This document shows, piece by piece, positions 44,801-53,946 of a DNA stretch of 64,000 nt. The first letter of the stretch is position 1; each line of letters starts with the position of its first letter. Location of the stretch: assembly GCA_900550175.1 (NCBI GenBank), contig URQX01000001.1, positions 1-64,000 on the forward strand, read 5' to 3'. The DNA comes from an uncultured Veillonella sp. (GTDB lineage: Bacteria; Bacillota; Negativicutes; Veillonellales; Veillonellaceae). The translations under genes and the position numbers were made by a program. The notes beneath the pieces were generated by a model, which made no database searches, had not been told where the DNA came from, and worked only from the letters and a program-made list of their open reading frames with translations.

Positions 44801-47800
44801 GCTTTAATGGATGCTGGTATTGCATACGCCAAACAACATGGTATTGTCCCAGGTGTAGCGCTGACAGCAGAACAAGCCGCTAGTTTAACTAGTGATATGA
44901 TTTGGCTTGTAAAAGATGTTGTTATGGTAGAGGGAAAACCTGTTGAGGTGATCTATCCTAAGGTATACCTTAAACAAAGCAATGGCTTACAGTTGCATAA
45001 TGATGGAACCTTAATGAGTGCTAATACATTGGTTATGAATGCAAAGGAAAGTATACGTAATGAAGGTGTTATTCAGGGTAAAACAGTAGTTCTTGCATCT
45101 AATCAAGATATTATTAATAGCGGTCATATTAATGCAGACAAAGTTGGCTTGCAATCGGATACAACTATTCACCAACAAGGTCAAATTGTAGGTCGTGATG
45201 CTGTAGAATTACAAGCAAAAGAGGATATTACCTTTAACAATTCTACTGAGCATTTAACAAACCAAGATGTTTTACATAAAACAGCAGGTATTGCTGTAAC
45301 CGGTAATACAGGTGTTATGATCGTATCTGCTGGCAATGACGTAAACCTAGGTGGTGCAACTATTGAAGCATTAGGTAAAGAAGGGGCTATCACTATTACC
45401 GCTGGACATGATATTAATAGCACTACAGATACTCTTACTGCTAAAAAAGATATGACTCAAGATGGCGATAATTACTTACGAACCTATCGTCAAACTGAAC
45501 TAGGAACGACAATAGAGGCTGGTGGAAATGTATCTATTGGCGCCCAAAATGATATTAAGGCTCGTAATTTGACCGTTAGCAGTGACTCTGGGGCGGTAAA
45601 AGTAATTGGAGAACATGACGTATCTATTGAAAATGGATACAGTGAATCTAAAGATGCATTTGCGTTAAAATACAAAGAAAAAGGCCTCCTTAATAAAAAG
45701 GAGACTAAGATCAAAACAAATGATGAATCTAAACATGCCTTAATGAGTACAGTTAGTGGTCATACGGTAGTGGTGGGTGCTAATAATGATGTGACACTTA
45801 CATCCTCGAATGTGGTGAGTACTGCAGGAACATCTGTATTAGCAGGTCATAATGTAATAACAGATGCAGCAGCAGAGCATACGCTAAGTACCGCATCTAA
45901 AGATGTCAAAAAATCTGGTATTATGGGTGCTGGCATGGGTATCATGATTGGTAAAAAACAGTCTAAAGATAACTATTATATCGATGAAACTACCCATAAA
46001 GCTACTACCTTAGGATCTACTGATGGTAAGGTTACGGTACAAGCTGGTGATACAGTTCATTTGACTACTACAAATGCGGTAGGCAAAGATGGTGTTATCA
46101 TTGTAGGTCAAGATATACTATTAGATGGTAAAGATGACGTGTATAAACAAGAGGAGCGTCATGAGCAAAAGTCCTCTGGTTTAACGGTAAGTTTAGGTGG
46201 CAGTGTTGTTGAAAAATTAGATAGTGCTGTCAAAAAACAACATAGTGCATCTAATAGGAAAAATAATCATTTTAAATCATTAGAAGGTAAACAATCGAGC
46301 GATAGATTGCTTTCTGCCATTGGCGAAGCAAAGCGAATTGTTGATAGAAGCTATAATGGACAAATGAGAACTATTGACTCACAATTGGAGCGTATCAATA
46401 CTGATATAGCTAGCACGCCAGCAACAGACACGACTAAGTTAGCAGAGCTTAAATCTAAGCAAGAACTGCTAATGAAAAAACGAAGTGATTTGGAAGAAAA
46501 TAAAGGTATGGTTGATAAAGCTACTGATAGAGCCATAGATAGAGCTATTAATGTACAAATAGGTATTGGTTCTAGTAAAAGTGTAGCTGAGTCGAAGTTA
46601 GAACGTCATACGTATTCTAGTGGGACTATTGACTCTGATGGAACTGTTTTGATTCATGCTAATAGTACAGCTTCAATTAAAGGTAATATTACCGCGATTG
46701 GAGAACAAATCAAAGGGAAGAATGTACAATTAGCTGCTTCCAATAATATTAATCTAGAGGCAGGTTCAAATACGCAACGTATTGAAACAAACAGTAAGTC
46801 TAGTGGCTGGAATGTCTCTGCTAATATTGGTATGAGAACTGGTGGGCTTGTAGGCTGGTCGGCGTCAGCTTATAAAGGAACAGAAAATGGCATAGAAGAT
46901 ACTACTACTCATATTGGTACACATGTTGTAGGTTCTAATAACGTATCTATTACAAGTGGAAATGATACGAACCTTATCGGTTCCACTATTTCTGGGGAAA
47001 GTGTAACGGCGAAGGTAGGTAATAATCTTACTGTAGAAAGCTTACGAGACAGTCAGATTTATCATGAAACATCCAAGAGTAAGGGCCTATCTATATCTGG
47101 TGCAAACTTCATATCTCAACCTACGATTAATGGGGTTAATGTAAAAGGCAATATTGATAGTACTTATAAAAGTGTTACAGAGCAATCTGGTATTCATGCA
47201 GGTAGTGGTGGTATGAATCTTGCTGTTGGCAATACGACAACATTAAAAGGTGCCACTATAACTAGTAAGGCTACACCTGAAAAAAATAAGATATCTACCA
47301 AATCTCTAGTTATGGAAGATATTCATAATGAAGCTTCGTATAAGGCTAAAAAGTCTGGGATAGCTATGAATACATCTGGATTAACAGCAAAGGGTGTTCT
47401 CGGTAAAATCAACCCATTGGGGCTATCTCCGGTAGTTTCTATTCCTGTATCAGATGAGGCCCAATCTACCACAAAATCTGCTATTAGTGATACTATATTA
47501 GTAGAAGTAGAGGGTAAAACTCTTACTACTATTAACAGAGATACTGAACACGCACTCAATAGTATTAAACCAATATTTGATAAGACTGATGTAAAAGAAC
47601 GTATGGAATACGTTAATGCTGTATCTGATGAAGGCTTTAAGTTAATTGGCGATATTGCAATGAAGCAAGCTCAGAAGTATGAGGAAAAAGCAGTCACTAC
47701 TACTGATGAAGCTCTAAAAAAACGATACCAAAAAGAAGCTGATAAATGGAAAGATGGCGGTATTTATAAAGTTGCCTTACATGGCGGTTTTGGTGCAGTA

Positions 47801-48949
47801 GTCTCTAATATGGCTGGAGGCTCTAGTTTAGAAGGATTTACAGTATCTAGTGCTAACGAGGTGATGATAGGAGCTATTGCTAAAGAATTAGCTACTCATC
47901 CAAATAGTACAGTAGATGTTAATGGTAAATATGTTGATAATTCTGATGTATATAAAATTGCTAGTGCAATATTAGGTAATATAGTTTCACACTCTTCGTT
48001 AGGAACTGGTATTTCATTATCTGCTACACAGAATAATTTATTGACTCATGAACAAGCAATACAGTATATGAAAGAATATCGTGAAGCTAAGACTCCAGTT
48101 GAAAAGGCTGCAGTGGAAGCAAAATGGAGAAAAATAGATGAGGCGCAACGTATTGAATTTGAAAAGATTAGAAATGAATTAAGGGACTCTATTTTAACTG
48201 ATGCTATCGATGAACATAATCCGGTAAAAAGATTAGAGTTTTTAAATGCTGAAAAGGAATTATATGAACTTAAGGGTTATTCCTTTGATAAGCCAAATCA
48301 ATTTTTTCCTAAAGGCGTTGCTGGATTCTTTTTAGGTTACAACCCTGGATATATTAAGAGTGAATCGGATTTGAATCTCATAGATTCTATATTGTTAGAT
48401 TTTACAAAGTTTAATGAAGCACAAGCCAGAAAAGCCCTTATTGCTAAGGGCTATGATCCAGACTTATATCAAAATGCAGAGCTATTAGCTCATTACTATG
48501 AGAGAAATGTTGAAAATGTTAGTAATTTGATTCTTATGGGGAATCCCGAAGTTTTAGTAGAACGATTTGGAACTAAAGCTTTAAATTTAGTAAAAAATGG
48601 TAGAGTATATAAAAGTTATATAGGGCGAAAATCAGCTTATAAAGTTCAAGGTGAAAGTAAACTATCCAGTAATGCTCAAGAAATGTTAAGAAAATATGAA
48701 AATCATGATTGGAAAGGAAAGCCACCTAATATTAAAGGGGAGTTAAATGCAGGTCAAGTTCATAGGAATAAAGATGGTATATTACCGATATATGATAAAC
48801 AGGGTAATATAATTAAATACAAGGAATATGATATAAATCCTAAAAAGCCAGATACAAGTGGACGTGATGCAGAACGATTTGTTCGTGGTACTGATGAATC
48901 AGTCTATTATACTTCAGATCACTATAAAACATTTATTCGCATAAAATAA
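41855..48949 (+). CDS. cdiA: CdiA-like contact-dependent inhibition exoprotein with barnase-type C-terminal toxin
   Basis: A 2364-residue exoprotein. A long signal peptide precedes the TPS secretion domain (about 45-280) with its hallmark NPNGI at 145-149. A filamentous-haemagglutinin body follows with repeated beta-helix units, e.g. the block with SSGWNVSANIG and VTAKVGNNLTVESLRDS. The last 65 residues match microbial guanyl ribonucleases: E2324 (KEYDIN), R2341 (DAERFVRG) and H2356 (SDHYKTFIRI) occupy the barnase E73, R87 and H102 positions. The toxin would cut RNA in neighbouring cells. No VENN motif was seen. The start is ATG 41855 behind TTGGAGAG. The barstar-type gene follows. Confidence 0.9.
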   Translation: MCKTNQERRTLGRKIMSWLTFGVFVASQSMVLAAPIMPDNNAVITERPLVQETANQIPLVNVTAPTNGGVSMNKYDQFNVEKQGAILNNSYVTSKTELAGYVQGNSNMVNGTAKVIVNQVTSDAPTSMNGYLEVAGQKASVVVANPNGITVNGGGFLNTEHAVLTTGRPELDGTGNLQNYRVEQGKVSIEGKGLDGKSADSVSILSRTIDVNAGVWANKLNTRTGQNNIDAKNLKATALDLSSTETKPTIGLDVAAVGGMYANHITMVGTEAGVGVNLNGVVAGTQSVSVDANGHLFVNGTLQSDTSLVAKANSIQNTKTIASGGDLGLETKELTNTGHITSAKNGHVKVEETLTNNNTIAAGANTQGALTGNGSLSIEAGTVRNTDAVIVSGGTTTINSKEVHNIENGRIYGGKVAIQTKVLENRKNVALESKLDAAMADMKAAEDKLEVAYAVDTTAFTSKTEQDEYLNRIKELSQVYDEKLKAVKLVQEELSAHKGSTIAGREDVTIEADSILNREKSLIYSGGTMTLDGRDILHNIGGTIEGLGKGVIRSKDYQNKNSSFTAKRVSPEIEKGLAGASNDAMLTEQEDQILITDKNHSERGQAFKKSEFSSLNSGYGANHNRGNTAPMRIYDAAEYVTVEQITPEEQAAGEEPIPAEYIGTQVPSYAYDDPIFKEFGITSMTTERPQAAGPEQEAWDAQFKPILASLNDKIKAHNAKAELHNQKISGVANEKIDNYTIIRTKTMTSKEEVKNSTPGVVRFGGDVSFTGNGTNENSQMVVGGILSTTGAIDQVAKENQEVTTTFGTTEASYTYKRRWPHKSRRRGYKGQVFMTPQVNKENPMSLGVSKKEDKNSKAKGEVGANHRKEVQDFLNPFAQDSSNDASKPSAGTNILALPTESLYRIHPESTANYVVETDPQFTNKKAFLSSDYMYKEMKTKPENIEKRLGDGLYEQTLVRNQIVSGTGYRFLDGYTDDESQFKALMDAGIAYAKQHGIVPGVALTAEQAASLTSDMIWLVKDVVMVEGKPVEVIYPKVYLKQSNGLQLHNDGTLMSANTLVMNAKESIRNEGVIQGKTVVLASNQDIINSGHINADKVGLQSDTTIHQQGQIVGRDAVELQAKEDITFNNSTEHLTNQDVLHKTAGIAVTGNTGVMIVSAGNDVNLGGATIEALGKEGAITITAGHDINSTTDTLTAKKDMTQDGDNYLRTYRQTELGTTIEAGGNVSIGAQNDIKARNLTVSSDSGAVKVIGEHDVSIENGYSESKDAFALKYKEKGLLNKKETKIKTNDESKHALMSTVSGHTVVVGANNDVTLTSSNVVSTAGTSVLAGHNVITDAAAEHTLSTASKDVKKSGIMGAGMGIMIGKKQSKDNYYIDETTHKATTLGSTDGKVTVQAGDTVHLTTTNAVGKDGVIIVGQDILLDGKDDVYKQEERHEQKSSGLTVSLGGSVVEKLDSAVKKQHSASNRKNNHFKSLEGKQSSDRLLSAIGEAKRIVDRSYNGQMRTIDSQLERINTDIASTPATDTTKLAELKSKQELLMKKRSDLEENKGMVDKATDRAIDRAINVQIGIGSSKSVAESKLERHTYSSGTIDSDGTVLIHANSTASIKGNITAIGEQIKGKNVQLAASNNINLEAGSNTQRIETNSKSSGWNVSANIGMRTGGLVGWSASAYKGTENGIEDTTTHIGTHVVGSNNVSITSGNDTNLIGSTISGESVTAKVGNNLTVESLRDSQIYHETSKSKGLSISGANFISQPTINGVNVKGNIDSTYKSVTEQSGIHAGSGGMNLAVGNTTTLKGATITSKATPEKNKISTKSLVMEDIHNEASYKAKKSGIAMNTSGLTAKGVLGKINPLGLSPVVSIPVSDEAQSTTKSAISDTILVEVEGKTLTTINRDTEHALNSIKPIFDKTDVKERMEYVNAVSDEGFKLIGDIAMKQAQKYEEKAVTTTDEALKKRYQKEADKWKDGGIYKVALHGGFGAVVSNMAGGSSLEGFTVSSANEVMIGAIAKELATHPNSTVDVNGKYVDNSDVYKIASAILGNIVSHSSLGTGISLSATQNNLLTHEQAIQYMKEYREAKTPVEKAAVEAKWRKIDEAQRIEFEKIRNELRDSILTDAIDEHNPVKRLEFLNAEKELYELKGYSFDKPNQFFPKGVAGFFLGYNPGYIKSESDLNLIDSILLDFTKFNEAQARKALIAKGYDPDLYQNAELLAHYYERNVENVSNLILMGNPEVLVERFGTKALNLVKNGRVYKSYIGRKSAYKVQGESKLSSNAQEMLRKYENHDWKGKPPNIKGELNAGQVHRNKDGILPIYDKQGNIIKYKEYDINPKKPDTSGRDAERFVRGTDESVYYTSDHYKTFIRIK

Positions 48950-48960
48950 AGGAGATTTTT

Positions 48961-49383
48961 ATGAAATATATAAATAAATTAACGTATTTCTCTTATGATG
49001 GATTTATGGAAGTCGATAACATATATAATAACTATGATTCTGTTTTAGAGTTAGATTGTAAAAGTATATTAACAAAAGAGGAATTTTGGCTTTATATCGG
49101 CGCTTATTTTAACTTTCCTACACTAGTTAATAATTGGGCTGCTTTCTCCGACTGGATGAGAGATTTAGCGTTTTGGGATAGAAATAAATCTATTCTGATA
49201 ATCTTTAAAAATATTGATGAGTTATTTGGTAGAGATTTAACATTACAATCTTTAGCTATGTCAGTCTTTTGGGAAGAAGTATTACCATATTGGGAGAATG
49301 AAGTCACAAAAGTAACAAGTGGATCAATGCAGCCACGTCAATTTGATGTATATTGCATTATGAGTCAATATGATGATTTTTAG
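48961..49383 (+). CDS. cdiI: Barstar-family immunity protein
   Basis: A 140-residue acidic, cytoplasmic protein matching the barstar family: LELDCKSILTKEEFWLYIGAYFNFP, then NNWAAFSDWMRDLAF and SILIIFKNIDEL. It is longer than classic barstar (about 90), with extra ends. AAAGGAG lies before the ATG, 11 bases after the toxin stop. It should bind and block the ribonuclease domain of CdiA in the producing cell. The pairing of barnase-like toxin and barstar-like immunity is the best support for both calls. Confidence 0.88.
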   Translation: MKYINKLTYFSYDGFMEVDNIYNNYDSVLELDCKSILTKEEFWLYIGAYFNFPTLVNNWAAFSDWMRDLAFWDRNKSILIIFKNIDELFGRDLTLQSLAMSVFWEEVLPYWENEVTKVTSGSMQPRQFDVYCIMSQYDDF

Positions 49384-49428
49384 GCTTTGTTGATTTATAT
49401 GTAATGCAGATACAAGATATATATGCTT

Positions 49429-49496
49429 AAAAGGACGCTATAGTCTAATCTTCAGTGGTTTATACTGAGTGATTCAGAATTATAGCGTCTTTTATT
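49429..49496 (+). terminator. Terminator after the immunity gene
   Basis: AAAAGGACGCTATA pairs with TATAGCGTCTTTT across a 38-base loop and is followed by TATTT. This separates the CDI operon from the orphan cassette. Confidence 0.65.
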
Positions 49497-49544
49497 TAAT
49501 CGTTCATTTGAGGCCTGCGTGTATATTACAGATAAGTCATAGCG

Positions 49545-52190
49545 ATGAGAGAAATTTTATTTCATGTGATTATTAAATCTATTGGTGAAACCATTTCTGG
49601 TAAAACAGTGAAATTAGTGGCTTCTAATGATGTATCTTTACAAGCGGCAACAAATACAAGTGAAAAGCTTGAAAATGCTAAGAGTAAAGGCTGGTCTGTT
49701 GGGGCTAATATTAGTGTTGCCGGCGGTGGTATACTAGGTTTCGATGCAAGTGCTAATGCTGCAAAACAAAAGAGTAATACAAAGGTAACAACACATACTG
49801 GTACTACTGTTGTAGGTTCAGATGTTGTTGCTATTACCTCTGGAAAGAACACCCATATCAGTGGTTCCAAGGTAATTGGTAAATCTGTAACAGCTGACGT
49901 AGGTGGAAACCTTTCTATTGAAAGCTTACAAGATACAAAGACATATGTAGGTGAAAGCTCTAATAAAGGGGTTAGTGTATCTACAAATGCGGGTTCTCTA
50001 AGTAATGTATCTATGAGTTCAAGCAAAGGTAAAATGAAAAGTGATTATGCAAGTGTTACTGATCAAGCGGGTATATATGCAGGTGATGGTGGATTTGTAA
50101 TTAACACGGCTGAAACAACATCATTAACAGGGGCTGTTATAGATAGTACAGCAGACACTAATAAAAATAAATTATCCACTAAATCATTGGATGTTAAAGA
50201 TGTTGAAAATACGGCAGAATATACGTCTCGTAATGTAGGTATGAGTTATAATCACGTAGGTAATTTTAAGAACCTTAGTAAAGCAGGAAAAGATGCTGTG
50301 TGGAATACATTAGGCACATTACCTAATCTGTTACCAGATTCTAGTAAATCTAGTTCTTCCACTACAAAATCTGCTATTTCAAATGGTACTATAGAAGTAC
50401 GAGACGCTAACTTTAATATGCAAACACTGTCTCGAGATACAAAAGATAGCTTGAATAAGCTTGATGAAATCTTTGATAAAAAGAAAATTGAAGAACGGCA
50501 AGAATTATCTAAATTATTTGCAAAAGAAGCCTTTGGTCAATTACATAATTGGAATCCAACCTCTAAAGAAGGTAAAGCTGCAAAAGCGATAGCTCATGGT
50601 GTAGTTGCTGAAGTATCTTCCCGTATGGCAGGGAATAAACCAGGTAGTGGTTTGTATGCTGGTGCTACCAATGAAGCATTAATTGGAGAAATTCAAAAAA
50701 TTGCTAAAGAAAAACCTGATGTAGCTCAAACTTTAAGTGCTCTACTAGGTGCCGCAGTAAATGGTAGTTTAGGCTATTCACCTGTAACTGGTGCAGCTGA
50801 GGCACAATATGGGACTAAATGGAATGAATATCAGACTTTACAAGCTATCAAGAACCAAATAGAAGCATTAAAGCAAGGTAAAAGTGTAATAGTATATGGC
50901 AGAGAGATAACTTTAGATAAAATAAGAGCGAATGAGTGGTTAGTATTATATGGAATTGACCCAATAACAAAAGAGTTTAGATATATAGCTATTAATAATA
51001 AAGGGGAAAGTTATGATATTATCCATCATGATTATTATATAAATGATGGTTTTGTAAAAAGCTCTAATGAAAATAATCTTCTTACGCTTCCCAAAGGTAT
51101 TACTTTTTATGAGGGGCAGGATATTCCTGTTAAAATAACAGATGAATATATGTTAGATTCTTCGACTGCCACTGCAGTATCATCTAGAGAAGTATCTAGA
51201 TATGAGTTAGGTGAATATAATGGTAATATTTCTGCAACAGAGTTTTATACAAAAGCTAGTCCATCTTTTTGGAGAAGGATACAAGGCGAAAGGGTTAAGT
51301 ATAGTTTAAATAATCTTGATTTAAGACATGTTGCTCCAAGTTACGTTATATCTCGGATAATAGAAGAAAAATATATTCCTCAAAAACTTGCAGATGATTA
51401 TAAAGTTGTATTTAATGATGGAAAATTTTGGGTAAAATCTGTTAAATATCCAAGTTATAAGGTGGCATTAAGCCAGGCTGATACTTTTATGATTGTAGGC
51501 AGGAGTGAATATCAAAAAGAAGCTGAAAAGATGCGACGAATAGGTGCGAATAATGAAGGGTATTTTGGATTAGGTTTGAGATATGGAATAGGTGAAGCTA
51601 GCTTAAAAGTTATAGAAGGAATGTCTTCTGATGATAGAATTTTTGTTGGAGGTGAAACAACTATAAAAGGCAGTGTTACTGTGCGTGATCTTGCTATGCT
51701 TGTTGGAAAAAAAGGTTTATTTACTAAAGGGGAAACTGACGGATTCTCAAATGCGGCTTCTATGATTAAGTCTCCTTTAGTTCCAGTAATGGGACAGAGA
51801 GAGAATAAGACGTTACATACAGGAATAGACGTTCAAGAATTTAAGCCTAGAATATTCACTAATGGAGATACTATAATTGATATAGATCAATCAATTGGAG
51901 CGAGAATGGAAATAAAATCTATTTTAGATAAATCAGCTAGAGATGAAATTAACAAGCAGAGTAATAATGCTTCTGCAGCAGAGTTAGTTGCGATAGCATA
52001 TCATAACCAACATCCTATGGAGGGGGATTTATATTATGGTAGAGATGGTAAAACTATGAGGTTGATAAAGTCTGTACAAAGTCCTACTCATAAGTATGAA
52101 ATTTTACATGGAAATGCGGGTTGGAGTGTACTTCCTGAACGAGAGTTTAAGGAGGTTTATAAGAAAAATAAAGTGGATGAGAAAAAATGA
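49545..52190 (+). CDS. Orphan CdiA-type C-terminal cassette (no secretion domain)
   Basis: An 881-residue protein without signal peptide or TPS domain. Homology to CdiA begins abruptly near residue 10 and corresponds to CdiA from about nucleotide 46694. It covers the haemagglutinin-repeat block (SKGWSVGANI, VTADVGGNLSIESLQD), the STKSLDVKDVENTAEY block and the pre-toxin region with SSTTKSAIS. Similarity is only moderate, so it came from another cdiA. From about residue 430 the sequence is unrelated to CdiA and not recognised; it probably ends in a different toxin domain. The start lacks a good ribosome binding site. The last four bases overlap a membrane protein gene. Confidence 0.82.
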   Translation: MREILFHVIIKSIGETISGKTVKLVASNDVSLQAATNTSEKLENAKSKGWSVGANISVAGGGILGFDASANAAKQKSNTKVTTHTGTTVVGSDVVAITSGKNTHISGSKVIGKSVTADVGGNLSIESLQDTKTYVGESSNKGVSVSTNAGSLSNVSMSSSKGKMKSDYASVTDQAGIYAGDGGFVINTAETTSLTGAVIDSTADTNKNKLSTKSLDVKDVENTAEYTSRNVGMSYNHVGNFKNLSKAGKDAVWNTLGTLPNLLPDSSKSSSSTTKSAISNGTIEVRDANFNMQTLSRDTKDSLNKLDEIFDKKKIEERQELSKLFAKEAFGQLHNWNPTSKEGKAAKAIAHGVVAEVSSRMAGNKPGSGLYAGATNEALIGEIQKIAKEKPDVAQTLSALLGAAVNGSLGYSPVTGAAEAQYGTKWNEYQTLQAIKNQIEALKQGKSVIVYGREITLDKIRANEWLVLYGIDPITKEFRYIAINNKGESYDIIHHDYYINDGFVKSSNENNLLTLPKGITFYEGQDIPVKITDEYMLDSSTATAVSSREVSRYELGEYNGNISATEFYTKASPSFWRRIQGERVKYSLNNLDLRHVAPSYVISRIIEEKYIPQKLADDYKVVFNDGKFWVKSVKYPSYKVALSQADTFMIVGRSEYQKEAEKMRRIGANNEGYFGLGLRYGIGEASLKVIEGMSSDDRIFVGGETTIKGSVTVRDLAMLVGKKGLFTKGETDGFSNAASMIKSPLVPVMGQRENKTLHTGIDVQEFKPRIFTNGDTIIDIDQSIGARMEIKSILDKSARDEINKQSNNASAAELVAIAYHNQHPMEGDLYYGRDGKTMRLIKSVQSPTHKYEILHGNAGWSVLPEREFKEVYKKNKVDEKK

Positions 52191-53185
52191 ATAATTTTGC
52201 TCAACTAGAGTTTGCTAAATTTAAGATTGAAGTAAAAGACTTAATTCAATACGTAAAGAAGTTTAAAGAACTTACGATGAATGTGCAAACTTATCTTTCA
52301 ATAAATATTTTAGTTTTCTTGGGCATAGAAGCAAATATTTTTATGCTTACTCTTCCTTTTGATAGAATATATAATCAAGAATATTATAATATGTTATTTT
52401 ATGTAGGGCATACTCTTTATATTCTTTTTATTTTTATAACAAATTATATGCGGTTGAATTATTATAAAAAGGCTTCTCTTAATTGGCTTAATGTCATTAT
52501 AATGATTTCTTTAGCAATGGTTTTACTTTTTGGTAAAAGTATTATTATTTCTAGTTCTAATTTTAGGTTTAGCAGCACTACTGAGTATATATTGGGAAAT
52601 AAAGTGCTGTGGAGCGTAGATATCCCTGAGCTATTCTTACCTTTTCTAATTGGAGTGATACTATTGGGGTCATTTGGAATTGCCAAATTATGGTCTACTC
52701 AGGATACTATTGAAACTAATGGGATTATTTTTGACAATAAAGTTATTGATGTGTGGTGGGGCGATAGAAATGATTTAACCGATGGGCAAATTAAGACCTT
52801 AAAGTTATATTATAGTCGACAAGATGCCTATCCTTTTTGGATTGATATCTATAAAAGTATTTTAATAGATAGTTTATGGTTTTATGGACGCAGTACTGTT
52901 CGTCAGTGGCATATGTTTAATGTGTTTTTTGCGTTCATTATGTATAATTTTATTGTAACTTATACTATTGAGACGCCCATTTTAAGATATGCTTTATATA
53001 TTTATCTTACATATACTGTAATTACTATGATATGTAGACGCTTGCTGGATACTAATAGTAGTATTTTTTGGCTTATTGGCTTATTTGTACCATTAGTTAA
53101 TATATATGTACTATACCTGCTGTATAATAAAACTTCTATAATATATGATCAGGAAAGTAACACGATTTTTTATTATCCTTTATAA
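52187..53185 (+). CDS. Polytopic membrane protein, probable immunity protein of the orphan cassette
   Basis: A 332-residue protein with about seven hydrophobic helices: four in the first half (residues about 37-58, 68-90, 103-125, 148-170) and three in the second (about 243-263, 266-288, 293-315). A soluble loop of about 65 residues (WWGDRNDLTDGQ to STVRQWHM) separates them. No family recognised. It overlaps the cassette gene by ATGA, the position of CdiI. An immunity protein in the membrane would suit a membrane-acting toxin. The DNA is very AT-rich. Function is inferred from position only. Confidence 0.6.
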   Translation: MNNFAQLEFAKFKIEVKDLIQYVKKFKELTMNVQTYLSINILVFLGIEANIFMLTLPFDRIYNQEYYNMLFYVGHTLYILFIFITNYMRLNYYKKASLNWLNVIIMISLAMVLLFGKSIIISSSNFRFSSTTEYILGNKVLWSVDIPELFLPFLIGVILLGSFGIAKLWSTQDTIETNGIIFDNKVIDVWWGDRNDLTDGQIKTLKLYYSRQDAYPFWIDIYKSILIDSLWFYGRSTVRQWHMFNVFFAFIMYNFIVTYTIETPILRYALYIYLTYTVITMICRRLLDTNSSIFWLIGLFVPLVNIYVLYLLYNKTSIIYDQESNTIFYYPL

Positions 53186-53191
53186 CTTGTT

Positions 53192-53224
53192 AAACCCTAC
53201 TATGAGTTTTTCATAGTAGGGTTT
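53192..53224 (+). terminator. Terminator of the orphan cassette
   Basis: AAACCCTACTATGA and TCATAGTAGGGTTT form a perfect 14-bp stem with a GTTTT loop and TATTGTAG after it. The remaining 220 bases before queF hold no gene. Confidence 0.8.
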
Positions 53225-53447
53225 ATTGTAGTCATTTAATGAGTATCGAAATAGATATAAAGGAATAGTAACGTATTTTAGAAGTCATAAATTAATTTGT
53301 CATGACTCTGATAAAATAATAATTGTAAGATGGTACAAGCAAATGTACTGATATAAGTAATTCCTTATATGCTATAATTAAGTATTACATGAATTATTTA
53401 ATATATCTTAATTATAGAGTTATAGCGTTTATAGAAAGAGGTTTCTT

Positions 53448-53945
53448 ATGGCATCCGGCAGATCTGAAAAAGAGTTACAAGGGGTAACGATGTTAGGTCA
53501 CAAGACCGATTACCCTACTGATTATGCACCACAGGTGTTAGAGGCGTTTGATAACAAGCACCCAGACAACGATTACTTCGTTAAGTTTAACTGTCCTGAG
53601 TTCACTAGCTTGTGCCCTATGACAGGTCAACCAGACTTTGCGACAATCTATATTTCTTATGTACCAGATAAGAAAATGGTTGAGTCCAAGTCTTTAAAAT
53701 TATACCTATTTAGTTTCCGTAACCATGGGGACTTTCACGAGGACTGCATCAACATCATCATGAAAGACCTCATCAAGTTGATGGATCCTAAGTACATTGA
53801 GGTATGGGGCAAGTTTACGCCGCGCGGTGGTTTGTCTATCGATCCATACGCAAACTATGGCAAGCCTGGTACAGAGTGGGAAAAGACGGCAAAAGAGCGC
53901 CTTCATTTCCACGACATGCAGCCTGAGCGCGTAGCATATCGTTAA
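53448..53945 (+). CDS. queF: NADPH-dependent 7-cyano-7-deazaguanine reductase
   Basis: A 165-residue type I QueF that reduces preQ0 to preQ1 in queuosine synthesis. Active-site C56 ([14 protein letters not shown]), D63, and the NADPH motif [15 protein letters not shown] are present. AAAGAGG lies before the ATG. Other preQ0 genes are not in the window and no preQ1 riboswitch was recognised. A membrane protein gene begins one base after its stop. Confidence 0.96.
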   Translation: MASGRSEKELQGVTMLGHKTDYPTDYAPQVLEAFDNKHPDNDYFVKFNCPEFTSLCPMTGQPDFATIYISYVPDKKMVESKSLKLYLFSFRNHGDFHEDCINIIMKDLIKLMDPKYIEVWGKFTPRGGLSIDPYANYGKPGTEWEKTAKERLHFHDMQPERVAYR

Positions 53946-53946
53946 T

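Noticed and set aside
42000..47600. Repetitive region considered as CRISPR or tandem DNA repeat
   Set aside because: The repetition is at protein level (beta-helix haemagglutinin repeats), with no regular direct repeats and spacers.
53230..53447. preQ1 riboswitch before queF
   Set aside because: The compact preQ1 stem and its A-rich tail joined to the ribosome binding site were not found.
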